The notes: a model not told the origin generated them from the letters alone. Shown: positions 1 through 7,129, counted from the first letter of the stretch. The stretch is 10,145 nucleotides of DNA from an uncultured Enterobacter sp. (GCA_946477805.1 CAMKZP010000088.1:1-10145), one strand, 5' to 3'. Numbers and translations: made by a program.

Positions 1-49
1 ATCTACACTCGACTAGTCGTCGGCAGCGTCAGATGTGTATAAGAGACAG
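1..49 (+). other. Illumina Nextera adapter left on the contig end (artifact)
   Basis: This stretch is library-preparation sequence, not genome. Bases 1-8 (ATCTACAC) match the 3' end of the P5 oligo, 9-16 (TCGACTAG) sit where the i5 index belongs and match a Nextera XT index as I remember it, 17-30 (TCGTCGGCAGCGTC) match the Nextera read-1 handle, and 31-49 (AGATGTGTATAAGAGACAG) are the 19-base Tn5 mosaic end. The parts follow each other in exactly the adapter order with no mismatch seen. Genomic sequence starts at about base 50. The Tn5 end here does not indicate a natural transposon. Confidence 0.97.
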
Positions 50-55
50 ATGACA

Positions 56-83
56 TTGACTGTACATTAACAAAGTGAATAAT
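56..83 (+). promoter_or_regulatory. Candidate sigma-70 promoter of the lipoprotein gene
   Basis: A -35-like TTGACT (56-61) is followed after 16 bases by AATAAT (78-83). Each differs from consensus at one position. Transcription would start near base 90, leaving a leader of roughly 70 bases before the ATG at 159. It begins only six bases inside the genomic part of the contig, so upstream control elements may be cut off. This is pattern matching in AT-rich DNA, so confidence is limited. Confidence 0.4.
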
Positions 84-158
84 GCTCTCAAGTATACACT
101 GTAAAATTCCATACTTTGTATTTTTTCATAGGTAACCTCGTTTATTTTAAGGATAAAA

Positions 159-401
159 ATGAAAAATTTATCACTTTTTCCGGCTGGATTTATTTTTTTA
201 CTGTCAGGATGTTCACTGATGACAACAGAAGAAGAACGGCTAAAAAACTGTGAGGCAAAAGGTATAAGTAAAGATACCTGCTACCTGGTTGAGAAAGCCG
301 ACAGACGGCAGGAAAAAGACCAGAGTGATACCCGTTTTCACGAGCAAAATTTGCGAGTCATTAAGCAAATGGGAGTAAAGGGGCTTGGGCTTCCGGATTA
401 A
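159..401 (+). CDS. Small membrane-anchored lipoprotein of unknown function
   Basis: The product is an 80-residue predicted lipoprotein. A short lysine-containing N-terminus is followed by a hydrophobic stretch (about residues 4-16) and the lipobox LSGC, with Cys18 as the lipidated residue. Residue +2 is Ser, so the usual Lol rule would send it to the outer membrane (inference). The mature part of about 62 residues is charged and mostly helical in character, with two more cysteines (31 and 41) that could form a disulfide, and no recognisable domain. The ATG has a good ribosome site, AAGGA, five bases upstream. It is convergent with the fimbrial operon. The window shows no functional link to the fimbriae, and I do not recognise the family. 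Confidence 0.8.
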   Translation: MKNLSLFPAGFIFLLSGCSLMTTEEERLKNCEAKGISKDTCYLVEKADRRQEKDQSDTRFHEQNLRVIKQMGVKGLGLPD

Positions 402-430
402 AAAAATGATACTCAGTTGAGACTCATTTA

Positions 431-472
431 CGCTGGTTTTTGTTTATCAGCGCTGCGCGCTTTGCGCGCAGT
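431..472 (+). terminator. Tandem hairpins after the lipoprotein gene, possible terminator
   Basis: Two adjacent inverted repeats lie 30 bases after the lipoprotein stop. The first has 5-base arms CGCTG (431-435) and CAGCG (448-452). The second is a very GC-rich perfect 8-base stem, CTGCGCGC (453-460) and GCGCGCAG (464-471), with a three-base loop TTT. In plus-strand RNA a G-U pair (452/472) can extend it, which favours that direction. There is no U-tract after it, so it is not a textbook intrinsic terminator. It could stop polymerase weakly, protect the 3' end, or separate two converging transcripts. Confidence 0.45.
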
Positions 473-561
473 ATGTATTATCAAACATATCGTAAACGAC
501 ACGAGAACAGGAGAGTATATGCAATAATCCGCTATCTTCAGCATAGTGGACTGTATCATTA

Positions 562-588
562 AGTGTGAATTATTTACTATCTCACACT
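562..588 (-). terminator. Hairpin across the end of the fimbrial operon
   Basis: Perfect 7-base arms AGTGTGA (562-568) and TCACACT (582-588) flank a 13-base loop that contains the stop codon of the last fimbrial gene (577-579). No U-run follows in the minus direction, so it is more likely a 3'-end structure than a strong terminator. The 13-base spacing rules out a CRP site despite the TGTGA/TCACA look. Confidence 0.35.
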
Positions 589-1269
589 GTATACCCAGCG
601 GGTGCCAAGGTCGTTAATAAGTTCGTATTTCAACGGTCGAGTGCCCTTTCCTGATTCAACAGGAATGCTAACACTCGACTCAGGTGCCACCATTACACCT
701 CCGAGCCCAGACTTCATAAAACTCATATTTGTCAAATTCATATGCCACCGTGTGGGATTTGTGACTAACATCCTTTCTCCATTTTGGGTTGGCTGTAAAT
801 TAAAGCGAAGTTTACTACCATCTTGTTCTACCGGATCATCTACTCCTTCCGGACGAATAAAGACTTTCATCCTTAGACGCAGTGGCAACACTACCTGCCT
901 GACCCCAGATACAGCAGCAGTATTAGGTGGGATTTGGTAAATATTCAGCCAGAATAGTGACTCTTTCTCTTTCGATAAAGTTCCTGTAGACGTCAGCATA
1001 AGTTGCACCACACGAACTTCACCTGGTTTCATACTAAATACCGGAGGAACAGCAATAAGAGGCGTGGTCGTTTTATCAGGCGGCGTGAGGGGATCGCCAT
1101 TATCACTCCATATTTGGACCATCGTGGGCTGTTTCTCTGAATTAGAGAGCGTGAGCGATGCCGAAAGTTCGCCCTGATGAATAATTACCCTGGTTCCCTC
1201 AACGTTAACCACCGCCCGTGCAACGGGCAGAAACGAAAAAATAATCAACAAGGTGGGTAAAAACTTCAT
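577..1269 (-). CDS. Second fimbrial periplasmic chaperone (PapD-like, FGS type)
   Basis: This is a 230-residue PapD-type chaperone that would cap fimbrial subunits in the periplasm and deliver them to the usher. Residues 1-19 form a signal peptide ending VARA. The mature protein starts VVNVEGTR, which puts the conserved subunit-binding Arg at mature position 8. The partner Lys is residue 135 in RMKVFIRP. The F1-G1 region (KEKESLFWLNIYQIPPN) is short, as in FGS chaperones. I chose the ATG at 1267-1269 because GAGGG lies just upstream and it opens directly into the signal peptide; an upstream ATG at 1312-1314 would add 15 unlikely residues and overlap the adhesin. The adhesin stop is 10 bases upstream. 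Being last, after the adhesin, it may serve the adhesin specifically (inference, as for the fifth gene of stb-like operons). Confidence 0.9.
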   Translation of the reverse strand: MKFLPTLLIIFSFLPVARAVVNVEGTRVIIHQGELSASLTLSNSEKQPTMVQIWSDNGDPLTPPDKTTTPLIAVPPVFSMKPGEVRVVQLMLTSTGTLSKEKESLFWLNIYQIPPNTAAVSGVRQVVLPLRLRMKVFIRPEGVDDPVEQDGSKLRFNLQPTQNGERMLVTNPTRWHMNLTNMSFMKSGLGGVMVAPESSVSIPVESGKGTRPLKYELINDLGTRWVYSVR

Positions 1270-1279
1270 TTCTATCCCT

Positions 1280-2614
1280 CTATTGAAAGCTGACCATAAT
1301 CTGCAATTGCGCATTCACCGTGCCTGGCGTAACTGGTTGCTGGCCCAGAGCTTCAAGCGATGCAGTAAAACTTCCCGTATAGATGTCTGTATTGCCACTC
1401 GACACAAGGGTCGTTAAATCTCTGAATGCATACCATCCCCGAGGGTTGCCCGTGCCATAAGAGGTGAGGTCCGGCAACAGATTTAACGCGCTGCCGCTGC
1501 CCATATATATACGAATCCCCACTCCGGAGGCCTCACCTGCACCAGCACCATAATGGTTATCCAGCAGCCAGGTTAATCCTCCTCCGGAGGTGACCAACCC
1601 TAGCGACGTAGCCGCGGCTACCGCGCCAGGCTGATTCACTAAAAATCCCATTGCGACGTTTGCCGCGCTGGTTGTTGACTGGCTGGTACTGGACAACGCG
1701 CCTGTTTCGCATTCAATGGTGACGTTAAATCCCGCCTGGCTAGATCCCCCCTGGCTCAACTGCGTTGCCGTTATGGTGGGAAGAGCTACCACATTAGGGA
1801 AATCATTCACCCGACAGGTCGCGCCGCGAACAAACGTCACGCCGGTGCTATACAGGCTCCACGCCCCCGGCCAGGCGTTGTACCAGCCATTGTAGTTCGA
1901 GGCGGAGTCAGCACCCTCTGTGACGTTGGCGCTCAGTCCCGGGCCTTTAAAAGCGGTGTAACCATGAGGTTGCGTATACATATAGGTGTATCGATTGGAG
2001 GCGTTACTGAAATATGTTGTGCTGTCGATACGAAAAATTTCCATCATGACATCACTAAACGCACTGGCTGGAACATAAATATAGGTGCCGTCGGAGAACC
2101 AGTCTTCTTCAGAGAGCTTCCTTCCTTGCCAGAAACGTGAAAAGTATGCCCCTGTTTTCAGGTTAGTGAGCCGAACGGCAACGTTACGCACAAAGCTATA
2201 GTAAGCCCCCTCCACTTCACTCGCGGCATACATCCCTGTCCAGGTATTATCTCCGTTCGTGGCATACATTTCATATAAGCTATCGGCATCGGCAACGGCA
2301 CAACGGAACAAGATCTGATTTGAAGTATAAGCCGTTGTTGCCCCCTGGCTCAGAAAACTAATCGCTGAACTGGCAAGCAGCGTTCCTGAAGGCTGAAATG
2401 TCCCGCTGCTTAAGCTGATGACTCCCGGGATACCAATGTTTCTACCGTTACAGGTATCACAGGCTCCGGTCCAGCTTGTCGCAGTATACCCGGCATCTAT
2501 CGCAGCCTGAGAAAGCGTACTGTTACTGGTGACGCGGCTACATGCCGCCCAGGATATCTGACATACAATGAGTAACGCTAACAATCCTGAAATCTGTAAA
2601 ATGCGTACGCTCAT
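1280..2614 (-). CDS. Two-domain fimbrial tip adhesin
   Basis: The 444-residue secreted protein has a signal peptide to about residue 23 (ISWA). Residues 25 to about 260 form a head domain rich in Tyr, Trp and Ser with four cysteines (25, 52, 55, 105), including a CDTC pair; this is presumably the receptor-binding part. Residues from about 265 to the end look like a pilin domain: Cys267 and Cys302 are spaced like the conserved pilin disulfide, and the C-terminal strand alternates hydrophobic residues (VNAQLQIMVSFQ) for chaperone and donor-strand binding. It is more than twice the pilin's length, as expected for a tip adhesin. Its ATG overlaps the usher stop (ATGA), with GGGG upstream as ribosome site, so the two are translationally coupled. 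Receptor unknown. The position matches stbD of Salmonella, from memory. Confidence 0.85.
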   Translation of the reverse strand: MSVRILQISGLLALLIVCQISWAACSRVTSNSTLSQAAIDAGYTATSWTGACDTCNGRNIGIPGVISLSSGTFQPSGTLLASSAISFLSQGATTAYTSNQILFRCAVADADSLYEMYATNGDNTWTGMYAASEVEGAYYSFVRNVAVRLTNLKTGAYFSRFWQGRKLSEEDWFSDGTYIYVPASAFSDVMMEIFRIDSTTYFSNASNRYTYMYTQPHGYTAFKGPGLSANVTEGADSASNYNGWYNAWPGAWSLYSTGVTFVRGATCRVNDFPNVVALPTITATQLSQGGSSQAGFNVTIECETGALSSTSQSTTSAANVAMGFLVNQPGAVAAATSLGLVTSGGGLTWLLDNHYGAGAGEASGVGIRIYMGSGSALNLLPDLTSYGTGNPRGWYAFRDLTTLVSSGNTDIYTGSFTASLEALGQQPVTPGTVNAQLQIMVSFQ

Positions 2615-5196
2615 CTTTTCCCCCGAGGTAGACAGGGCTGATTAAGATGTATAAATCGTTCTCCGGAACGATCAGGTAAGGAGAAATGCACCTCACACTG
2701 CTCATTCATAGACTCTCCCCATTTAATTGTCAGAATGCCGCTCTGCTCGGCAATACGTGCATAAATCTGCCCTCCCTGGCCCACCATCCCCTTACTGTCG
2801 CCCGCGGCATCAATTACATCGGCCCCCATCGGGGGATAATTACCCTCTGGCAAATGGGTGGTAATTAAAACAGCCTGCCCTCGTAGCGTGGTGAATTTGA
2901 CTTTTGTCACCGCCCCTGCGTAAGGGACGACTTTTTCGCTGCCGCCCAGCAGCTCTGTATCTTCATCCATCTGGCTCGAGTCCAGCGTTATGGTGTTATT
3001 CTGGTAGGGGGTCAATGACGGGACAATCGCATAACCAAAACGGTTGATTTGCGCACCCTGTCCATTGCGGATCCTCGCCCCCTTTGCGCCAGGCGCATTT
3101 ACGATAGCAAACGTATCGCTGGCATAAGGCCCTGCCGTCACGCCCCCTTGATGCATTAGCAAAGTACCTGAAGCGCCAACACCATATTGCCGGTAATCTT
3201 CCCCGGTGCTGGCTGACGCGCGTATTGAACCCAGCGACGTATTTTTCTGAGCACTCCCCCCGGCGGTCGTTGCAGTATGGCTGTTTTGGTAATTTTCCAG
3301 TCCCGCGTATCCTGACCAACTAAGCGGGTTGTCGTCACCGGTCGCCCCCGCAACATTGAGTATTCCGGAGCGGGAATCACCGGTGCGGGTCATATCCAGT
3401 GACGCGACAGCTTTTGTTTTACCAAAATCAAACGGGATAGAAATCCCCAACGAGAAGAGCGTCTCAGTGACACGCTGCTCACCCGTCGCATCAAAGTCGG
3501 CATCGTTAACGCTACTGAAAAAACGCCCCCTGTCCATGACGGTACGCTGGCGTGCAACGTTGAGGTTATAGCCGATACTTCTCCAGCTATTGCTGTATCC
3601 CAGCTGCAGTTGCGTTACCCGCGATGAATCATCATAGTAATCGCTGGTACTGGCAGTGAAGTTAAGCATGCCCCAGTTATCCATCGATTGATTAAGCGAA
3701 GCAGAAAAACGATTCTTCTGATTTAGACTGTCGGACCAATACTTTACACCGTTCTGGTTCTGATGACGTTGGCCAAGTACATCCTGCAGGTCACGAAAGC
3801 CGGCCGTGGAGTAACGCCAGGCCGCCAGGACAATGCTGGTTCCCGTATCAAAGTTCCGGCTGTAATTTAACTCACTACGCCACCCCGTCTCGCTTTGATC
3901 GACGACTTCAGCATGAGACCAGGTGGTATTCAACCCGAACGCCCCCACTCTGGTGCTGATAACCGTTCCGATAAGTCCAGCAAAGTAGTCATCCGCCACA
4001 CGAAAACCGCTGTTTAGGGTAAACCTATTACTTATCCCGCGCTGTAAAACGCCTTCAACAAACTGGTTATCAATTGACGAGAAATCCCTGACCTTCCCGG
4101 CAGCAAGTTCGTACTGCCAGTTGCCAGGACGCATGGAGTCAGGAACGGAGGTATAAGGAACAGTAAAGGTTGACGCGCGACCTGCTGCCTCGAGGACAGT
4201 GACATGCAGATCGCCCTGGTTGCGAGTATTGTATAAATCACGAATCACAAACGCGCCGGGCGGCACGTCTGTCTCATAAATAATCTGCCCGAGCTGACGT
4301 ATTACAACATGAGCCGACGTTGACGCAACACCTCGGACTTCTGGAGCAAACCCTCGCCGGCTCTGGGGCCACATCCGCGTATCAGTAGCTAATTTGACCC
4401 CGTTAAACGATAAACTACCAAACATGCTGTTACTGGTGTAACTTTCGCCAATTGCCACCACGCTATCAATCGCGGGAAGAGGACGCTCAACCCAGGTCCG
4501 TACTGAATTGTATTTGTATTCGCTGCCAGCTAAATCACTGTCGTGGTACCGTAGATTACCCTGATGACGAACCTGCCAGAGCCCCAGGTTTGTCCCTGCG
4601 TTTAGGGCACTCCACAGATAGTTGTAGCTGTAGTCATTACGGGTATCGTCAGTCCGGGTAAAGTTGGTGTTATGACGTAAATACATCATCGGTACGCCGC
4701 TGTCCCATTCAGAGACGGGGATATAACCACGCGGCATACGCAATAAAGCCTGTTGTGGTACACGCAGATCGAGACGAAGGGTCGTCATATCCAGCGCTTC
4801 AGAAACGGGTTGTCCGGTTTCCGAAAGTAATAAACAATCATGGTATTTACGTACTTTGGACGACTGAACGCGAATAGCCGTTTTTTGCATAAGCTCAGGG
4901 GACAGGCAAGGTGAAGTCTCACCGTTCTCGTCCGCATTGAACATGACGGTTTCGCCAGTTGCAATGAGCTGACCATTGACGAAGATATCCAGCACATGTT
5001 TTCCCAGCTCGGCCGAGAGTTCCGTCTGGTTAAACCTGGTTAAATCCTGCCCGTATGATGCTCCTTTTAATAATTCCGGGTCGAAGAAGTAGTCCTCTGC
5101 CTGTACAAGCGGAACGGAGTTTCCGGCACCCAGTATGACTAAAAATGCGACCTTTTTGAGAGGACAAACGGACCGTCTATAACGGTATATCACCAC
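2611..5196 (-). CDS. Outer-membrane fimbrial usher (PapC/FimD family)
   Basis: This 861-residue usher is the beta-barrel pore that takes subunits from chaperones, joins them by donor-strand exchange and extrudes the fibre. After a signal peptide (about 1-33, ending VQA) the mature protein begins EDYFFDPELLKG, typical of the usher N-terminal domain, which has a cysteine pair (97, 121). The barrel and plug follow; the family signature VPPGAFVIRDL is at 311-321. The C-terminal domains occupy roughly the last 100 residues, with Cys834 and Cys855. Length is normal and no break is seen. The start is GTG (5194-5196), with AGGGGG nine bases upstream; no ATG is available nearby and a second GTG follows directly. 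The gene overlaps the chaperone by 20 bases and the adhesin by 4, so all three are probably translated in a coupled way. Confidence 0.95.
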   Translation of the reverse strand: MVIYRYRRSVCPLKKVAFLVILGAGNSVPLVQAEDYFFDPELLKGASYGQDLTRFNQTELSAELGKHVLDIFVNGQLIATGETVMFNADENGETSPCLSPELMQKTAIRVQSSKVRKYHDCLLLSETGQPVSEALDMTTLRLDLRVPQQALLRMPRGYIPVSEWDSGVPMMYLRHNTNFTRTDDTRNDYSYNYLWSALNAGTNLGLWQVRHQGNLRYHDSDLAGSEYKYNSVRTWVERPLPAIDSVVAIGESYTSNSMFGSLSFNGVKLATDTRMWPQSRRGFAPEVRGVASTSAHVVIRQLGQIIYETDVPPGAFVIRDLYNTRNQGDLHVTVLEAAGRASTFTVPYTSVPDSMRPGNWQYELAAGKVRDFSSIDNQFVEGVLQRGISNRFTLNSGFRVADDYFAGLIGTVISTRVGAFGLNTTWSHAEVVDQSETGWRSELNYSRNFDTGTSIVLAAWRYSTAGFRDLQDVLGQRHQNQNGVKYWSDSLNQKNRFSASLNQSMDNWGMLNFTASTSDYYDDSSRVTQLQLGYSNSWRSIGYNLNVARQRTVMDRGRFFSSVNDADFDATGEQRVTETLFSLGISIPFDFGKTKAVASLDMTRTGDSRSGILNVAGATGDDNPLSWSGYAGLENYQNSHTATTAGGSAQKNTSLGSIRASASTGEDYRQYGVGASGTLLMHQGGVTAGPYASDTFAIVNAPGAKGARIRNGQGAQINRFGYAIVPSLTPYQNNTITLDSSQMDEDTELLGGSEKVVPYAGAVTKVKFTTLRGQAVLITTHLPEGNYPPMGADVIDAAGDSKGMVGQGGQIYARIAEQSGILTIKWGESMNEQCEVHFSLPDRSGERFIHLNQPCLPRGKR

Positions 5197-5929
5197 TGAT
5201 GCCAGCCCCCTGATCGTTGATAACGGTCAACGAAATCGTGTTGTTTCCCATATTCGTCGCGCGAGTAAACCAAAATGTGCGATTACCAAAAGGTGGAACC
5301 ATATCGGCAGCGGCCTGCGGTGAGCCACTGGCTCCGTTTAGCTGAATGCGACTTAGATTTAGGTAGAAAGGTAAAGAGTTTGTAATCGACACGCCAACGC
5401 GGCTGCCTTCTCTCACTGGAAAGGCCTTTATGGTTGAAATAACATTCGCAGGAAGGTTACCTAGCCGTGAAGGGCGATAAAATAATTTCACCCTGTTACG
5501 TAACACCACCAGCATTTTATTTCTGCCTTCAGTGGTAGCACCGCCTGCATTTGACGGTGGGATCTGCTGGAAATTAAAATAGAAAATGGATTCACGATCT
5601 TCTGGTAAACGACGCGAAGCCGTGTGAGATACGCGCACAACTTGCCCGGCCCGGGGCTGGATACGAAAAGAGGCAGGCGTCGCCACAAAGGGAACGTTTG
5701 TTTTACTTTCCGGACCCTCATTGATATTTCCGGCGTCAAACCATGTCTGCACCACAAAGGGAATATTTGCATTGTTTGCCAGATTGACATCAACGGAACG
5801 TACATCACTACGATAAATAATGCGAGTCCCAGTCATGGTCACATTGGCCCAGCTGGGAACACTCGCCATTAAGGCAAGAAGAGCGAGGGAGAGGCAACAC
5901 AGAAAATACAATAGCTTTGATGCAATCAT
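5177..5929 (-). CDS. First fimbrial periplasmic chaperone (PapD-like, FGS type)
   Basis: This 250-residue chaperone would fold and cap the pilin and pass it to the usher. A hydrophobic, cysteine-containing signal peptide ends PSWA. The mature protein starts NVTMTGTR, placing the conserved Arg at position 8, and the second anchor Lys is in RVKLFYRP (mature 120). The F1-G1 segment (LPEDRESIFYFNFQQIPP) is short, as in FGS chaperones. Two in-frame ATGs are six bases apart (5933-5935 and 5927-5929); AGGG at 5937-5940 is only one base from the first but seven from the second, so I chose the second. The gene follows the pilin after 152 bases and overlaps the usher GTG start by 20 bases. It differs clearly from the second chaperone in the operon, so the two are not a recent duplication. 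Confidence 0.93.
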   Translation of the reverse strand: MIASKLLYFLCCLSLALLALMASVPSWANVTMTGTRIIYRSDVRSVDVNLANNANIPFVVQTWFDAGNINEGPESKTNVPFVATPASFRIQPRAGQVVRVSHTASRRLPEDRESIFYFNFQQIPPSNAGGATTEGRNKMLVVLRNRVKLFYRPSRLGNLPANVISTIKAFPVREGSRVGVSITNSLPFYLNLSRIQLNGASGSPQAAADMVPPFGNRTFWFTRATNMGNNTISLTVINDQGAGISGDIPL

Positions 5930-6053
5930 ACACATACCCTGTTATGACAAGAGGAAAGATTTTCGGGGTATGATGATTATAAGTCAGTGTTGTGGAAACT
6001 GCCCCCTGTGACGCTAAGTTTAGTCATAGAACAGGATATTGAGAGGCAAGGAG

Positions 6054-6077
6054 AAAGGGCCTCGAATCAGGCCCTCT
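6054..6077 (-). terminator. Intercistronic hairpin after the major pilin gene (likely leaky terminator or stabiliser)
   Basis: Four bases after the pilin stop, perfect arms AGGGCCT (6056-6062) and AGGCCCT (6069-6075) enclose a 6-base loop. In minus-strand RNA a G-U and an A-U pair extend the stem to 9 pairs; in plus-strand RNA the first of these would be a mismatch, so the structure fits the operon's own direction. A moderately U-rich stretch (UUUCUCCUU) follows. Such hairpins after major pilin genes in other fimbrial operons raise pilin over downstream products by partial termination or by protecting the pilin mRNA; that role here is inference. Confidence 0.65.
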
Positions 6078-6081
6078 GAAT

Positions 6082-6606
6082 TTACTGGTAAGAAATGGCA
6101 TACTGCATCGTTGACATTACGCTGCCGGGTCCTGCAGCACCTGTCGCGAAATACTGCGCGGTATAGGTTGAGCTTGTACTGGTCTGTCCTGAGGACAGAA
6201 CCAAATCATTGTTTCCAGTGAAGCCGCCTGTAAAATTAATTTCTGTACCGGTGGTATCGAGGATTTGCAATTCAACATTTTGGGCAGTACCCGTATTACC
6301 TAAATTACCTGATTCGGTTACCTGATTACCGACGAATACTGTAGAAAAGCTCATTCCCTCCTCACTTGCGGTACAACCCGTGACGCCAATATCGAAGGTC
6401 GTCGCACCAGCAACGTTTCCAGCAACATTAAGCTGATTAGTACCTACTGTCGGCAATAAAACCACCGGTGAGGCCTCATTACCGTTTACTGAGATCGAAC
6501 ATGTTTGGGCTGCCACTTCACCCTGAAACGTAATAGTATTACCCGAGGCAAAAGCCAAACCAGGCAACATCAAAGCGGCGCATGCCATAGTGTATCGTTT
6601 CAACAT
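6082..6606 (-). CDS. Major fimbrial subunit (type 1-like pilin)
   Basis: This 174-residue pilin would form the fibre shaft. The signal peptide is residues 1-20 (ending AFA), giving a mature protein of about 154 residues. Its N-terminal stretch SGNTITFQGEVAAQTC has the alternating pattern of a donor strand. Cys36 and Cys78 have the spacing of the conserved pilin disulfide, and the C-terminus ends AISYQ with the penultimate Tyr typical of the family. It is the only shaft subunit in the locus: there is no sign of minor or anchor pilins. The ATG at 6604-6606 is preceded by GAAGGT about 10 bases upstream. It is the first gene of the operon, separated from the chaperone by a hairpin-bearing 152-base gap. 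Confidence 0.93.
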   Translation of the reverse strand: MLKRYTMACAALMLPGLAFASGNTITFQGEVAAQTCSISVNGNEASPVVLLPTVGTNQLNVAGNVAGATTFDIGVTGCTASEEGMSFSTVFVGNQVTESGNLGNTGTAQNVELQILDTTGTEINFTGGFTGNNDLVLSSGQTSTSSTYTAQYFATGAAGPGSVMSTMQYAISYQ

Positions 6607-6985
6607 CGTTTAATTACCTTCTCTGTCAGAATTAAAATAAATACTGAATGACCATTGAGTCGCTCACGAGTAGATACGGTGATGATGTACGAACTAAATC
6701 AGGTGCCACGTCATTGTTAGTATTCAAAGGATACTTTTCCATTTCCAGTATCACTCGCTAAGAAAAATCCTAACAGGGTTTTTATGGAGAACTGCATCTA
6801 TACTGTATAAATAAAAAAAGTAGTGTAAATGACCATATTACAAACAAAAAACAAACAACTTATAAACAATTAATACGAGCCTTGTATGATAAAATAAACA
6901 TTCGCAGCTGGGCTGCCATGCAGCTGCAGAAGATAAAATCTATAATATCCTTCAGGTTGGGTACATTCCACGACGATATTTACAA
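6607..6985 (-). promoter_or_regulatory. Fimbrial operon leader and control region
   Basis: No convincing gene is seen in this AT-rich stretch upstream of the pilin, which must carry the operon promoter. I could not settle on one promoter: several -10-like sites occur (minus-strand TAATAT at 6835-6840, TATAGA near 6800) but none with a good -35 at normal spacing. It contains a hairpin with A5/T5 flanks (6763-6783), three AGTAT-type repeats in alternating orientation (6719-6752), a run of CAAA-like repeats (about 6840-6858) and an inverted repeat GCAGCTG/CAGCTGC (6904-6927). The base composition would suit H-NS silencing (inference). There is no adjacent recombinase gene and no clear invertible switch. 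Confidence 0.5.
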
Positions 6986-6986
6986 T

Positions 6987-7025
6987 AAAAAATTCGCTTC
7001 ATCAGACAATTAAACAGTTAGCGAA
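6987..7025 (-). terminator. Candidate intrinsic terminator of the arc transcript
   Basis: In the minus direction, arms TTCGCT (7020-7025 complement) and AGCGAA (6993-6998 complement) form a 6-pair stem with a 21-base loop, followed directly by six Ts (6987-6992 complement). A shifted stem CGCTTC/GAAGCG is also possible. The long loop makes it weaker than a standard terminator, but the adjoining T-run and its position about 105 bases after arcA support a role in ending that transcript. Confidence 0.4.
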
Positions 7026-7096
7026 GCGGACAAAAGTAAATCCATTATCGGATACGATCGTATTATCACCTGAACCGGACAATAGTTATCAGATAT

Positions 7097-7120
7097 GCGG
7101 AAGACCCTAAGGCCTCCCGC
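7097..7120 (-). terminator. Strong hairpin directly after arcA
   Basis: Nine bases after the arcA stop, minus-strand RNA can form a 10-pair stem GCGGGAGGCC / GGUCUUCCGC with tetraloop UUAG. Two of the pairs are G-U, which become A-C mismatches on the other strand, so the structure fits transcription of arcA. No U-tract follows (AUAUCUGAUAA), so it may act as a 3' stabiliser or pause site together with the weaker T-run hairpin further down. Confidence 0.55.
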
Positions 7121-7129
7121 TTATCGACA

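Noticed and set aside
31..49. Tn5 mosaic end suggesting a transposon
   Set aside because: It is part of the Nextera adapter, preceded by the sequencing handle and index; no transposase is present.
562..588. CRP binding site (TGTGA and TCACA half-sites)
   Set aside because: The half-sites are 13 bases apart instead of 6 and lie at the 3' end of the operon.
602..940. 112-codon plus-strand frame opposite the second chaperone
   Set aside because: It lies antisense within a well-supported gene and its protein has no family features.
1267..1314. Longer start for the second chaperone at 1314
   Set aside because: It would put 15 non-signal residues before a good signal peptide and overlap the adhesin; the inner ATG has its own GAGGG site.
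6784..6810. Very short reading frame (8 codons, starting MENCIYTV) as a leader peptide
   Set aside because: It runs opposite to the operon, is too short to judge and has no supporting context.
6607..7129. Phase-variation switch like fimS or a Pap-type Dam switch
   Set aside because: No recombinase gene is nearby, no long inverted repeats frame a promoter, and only one GATC is seen where the Pap system needs two.
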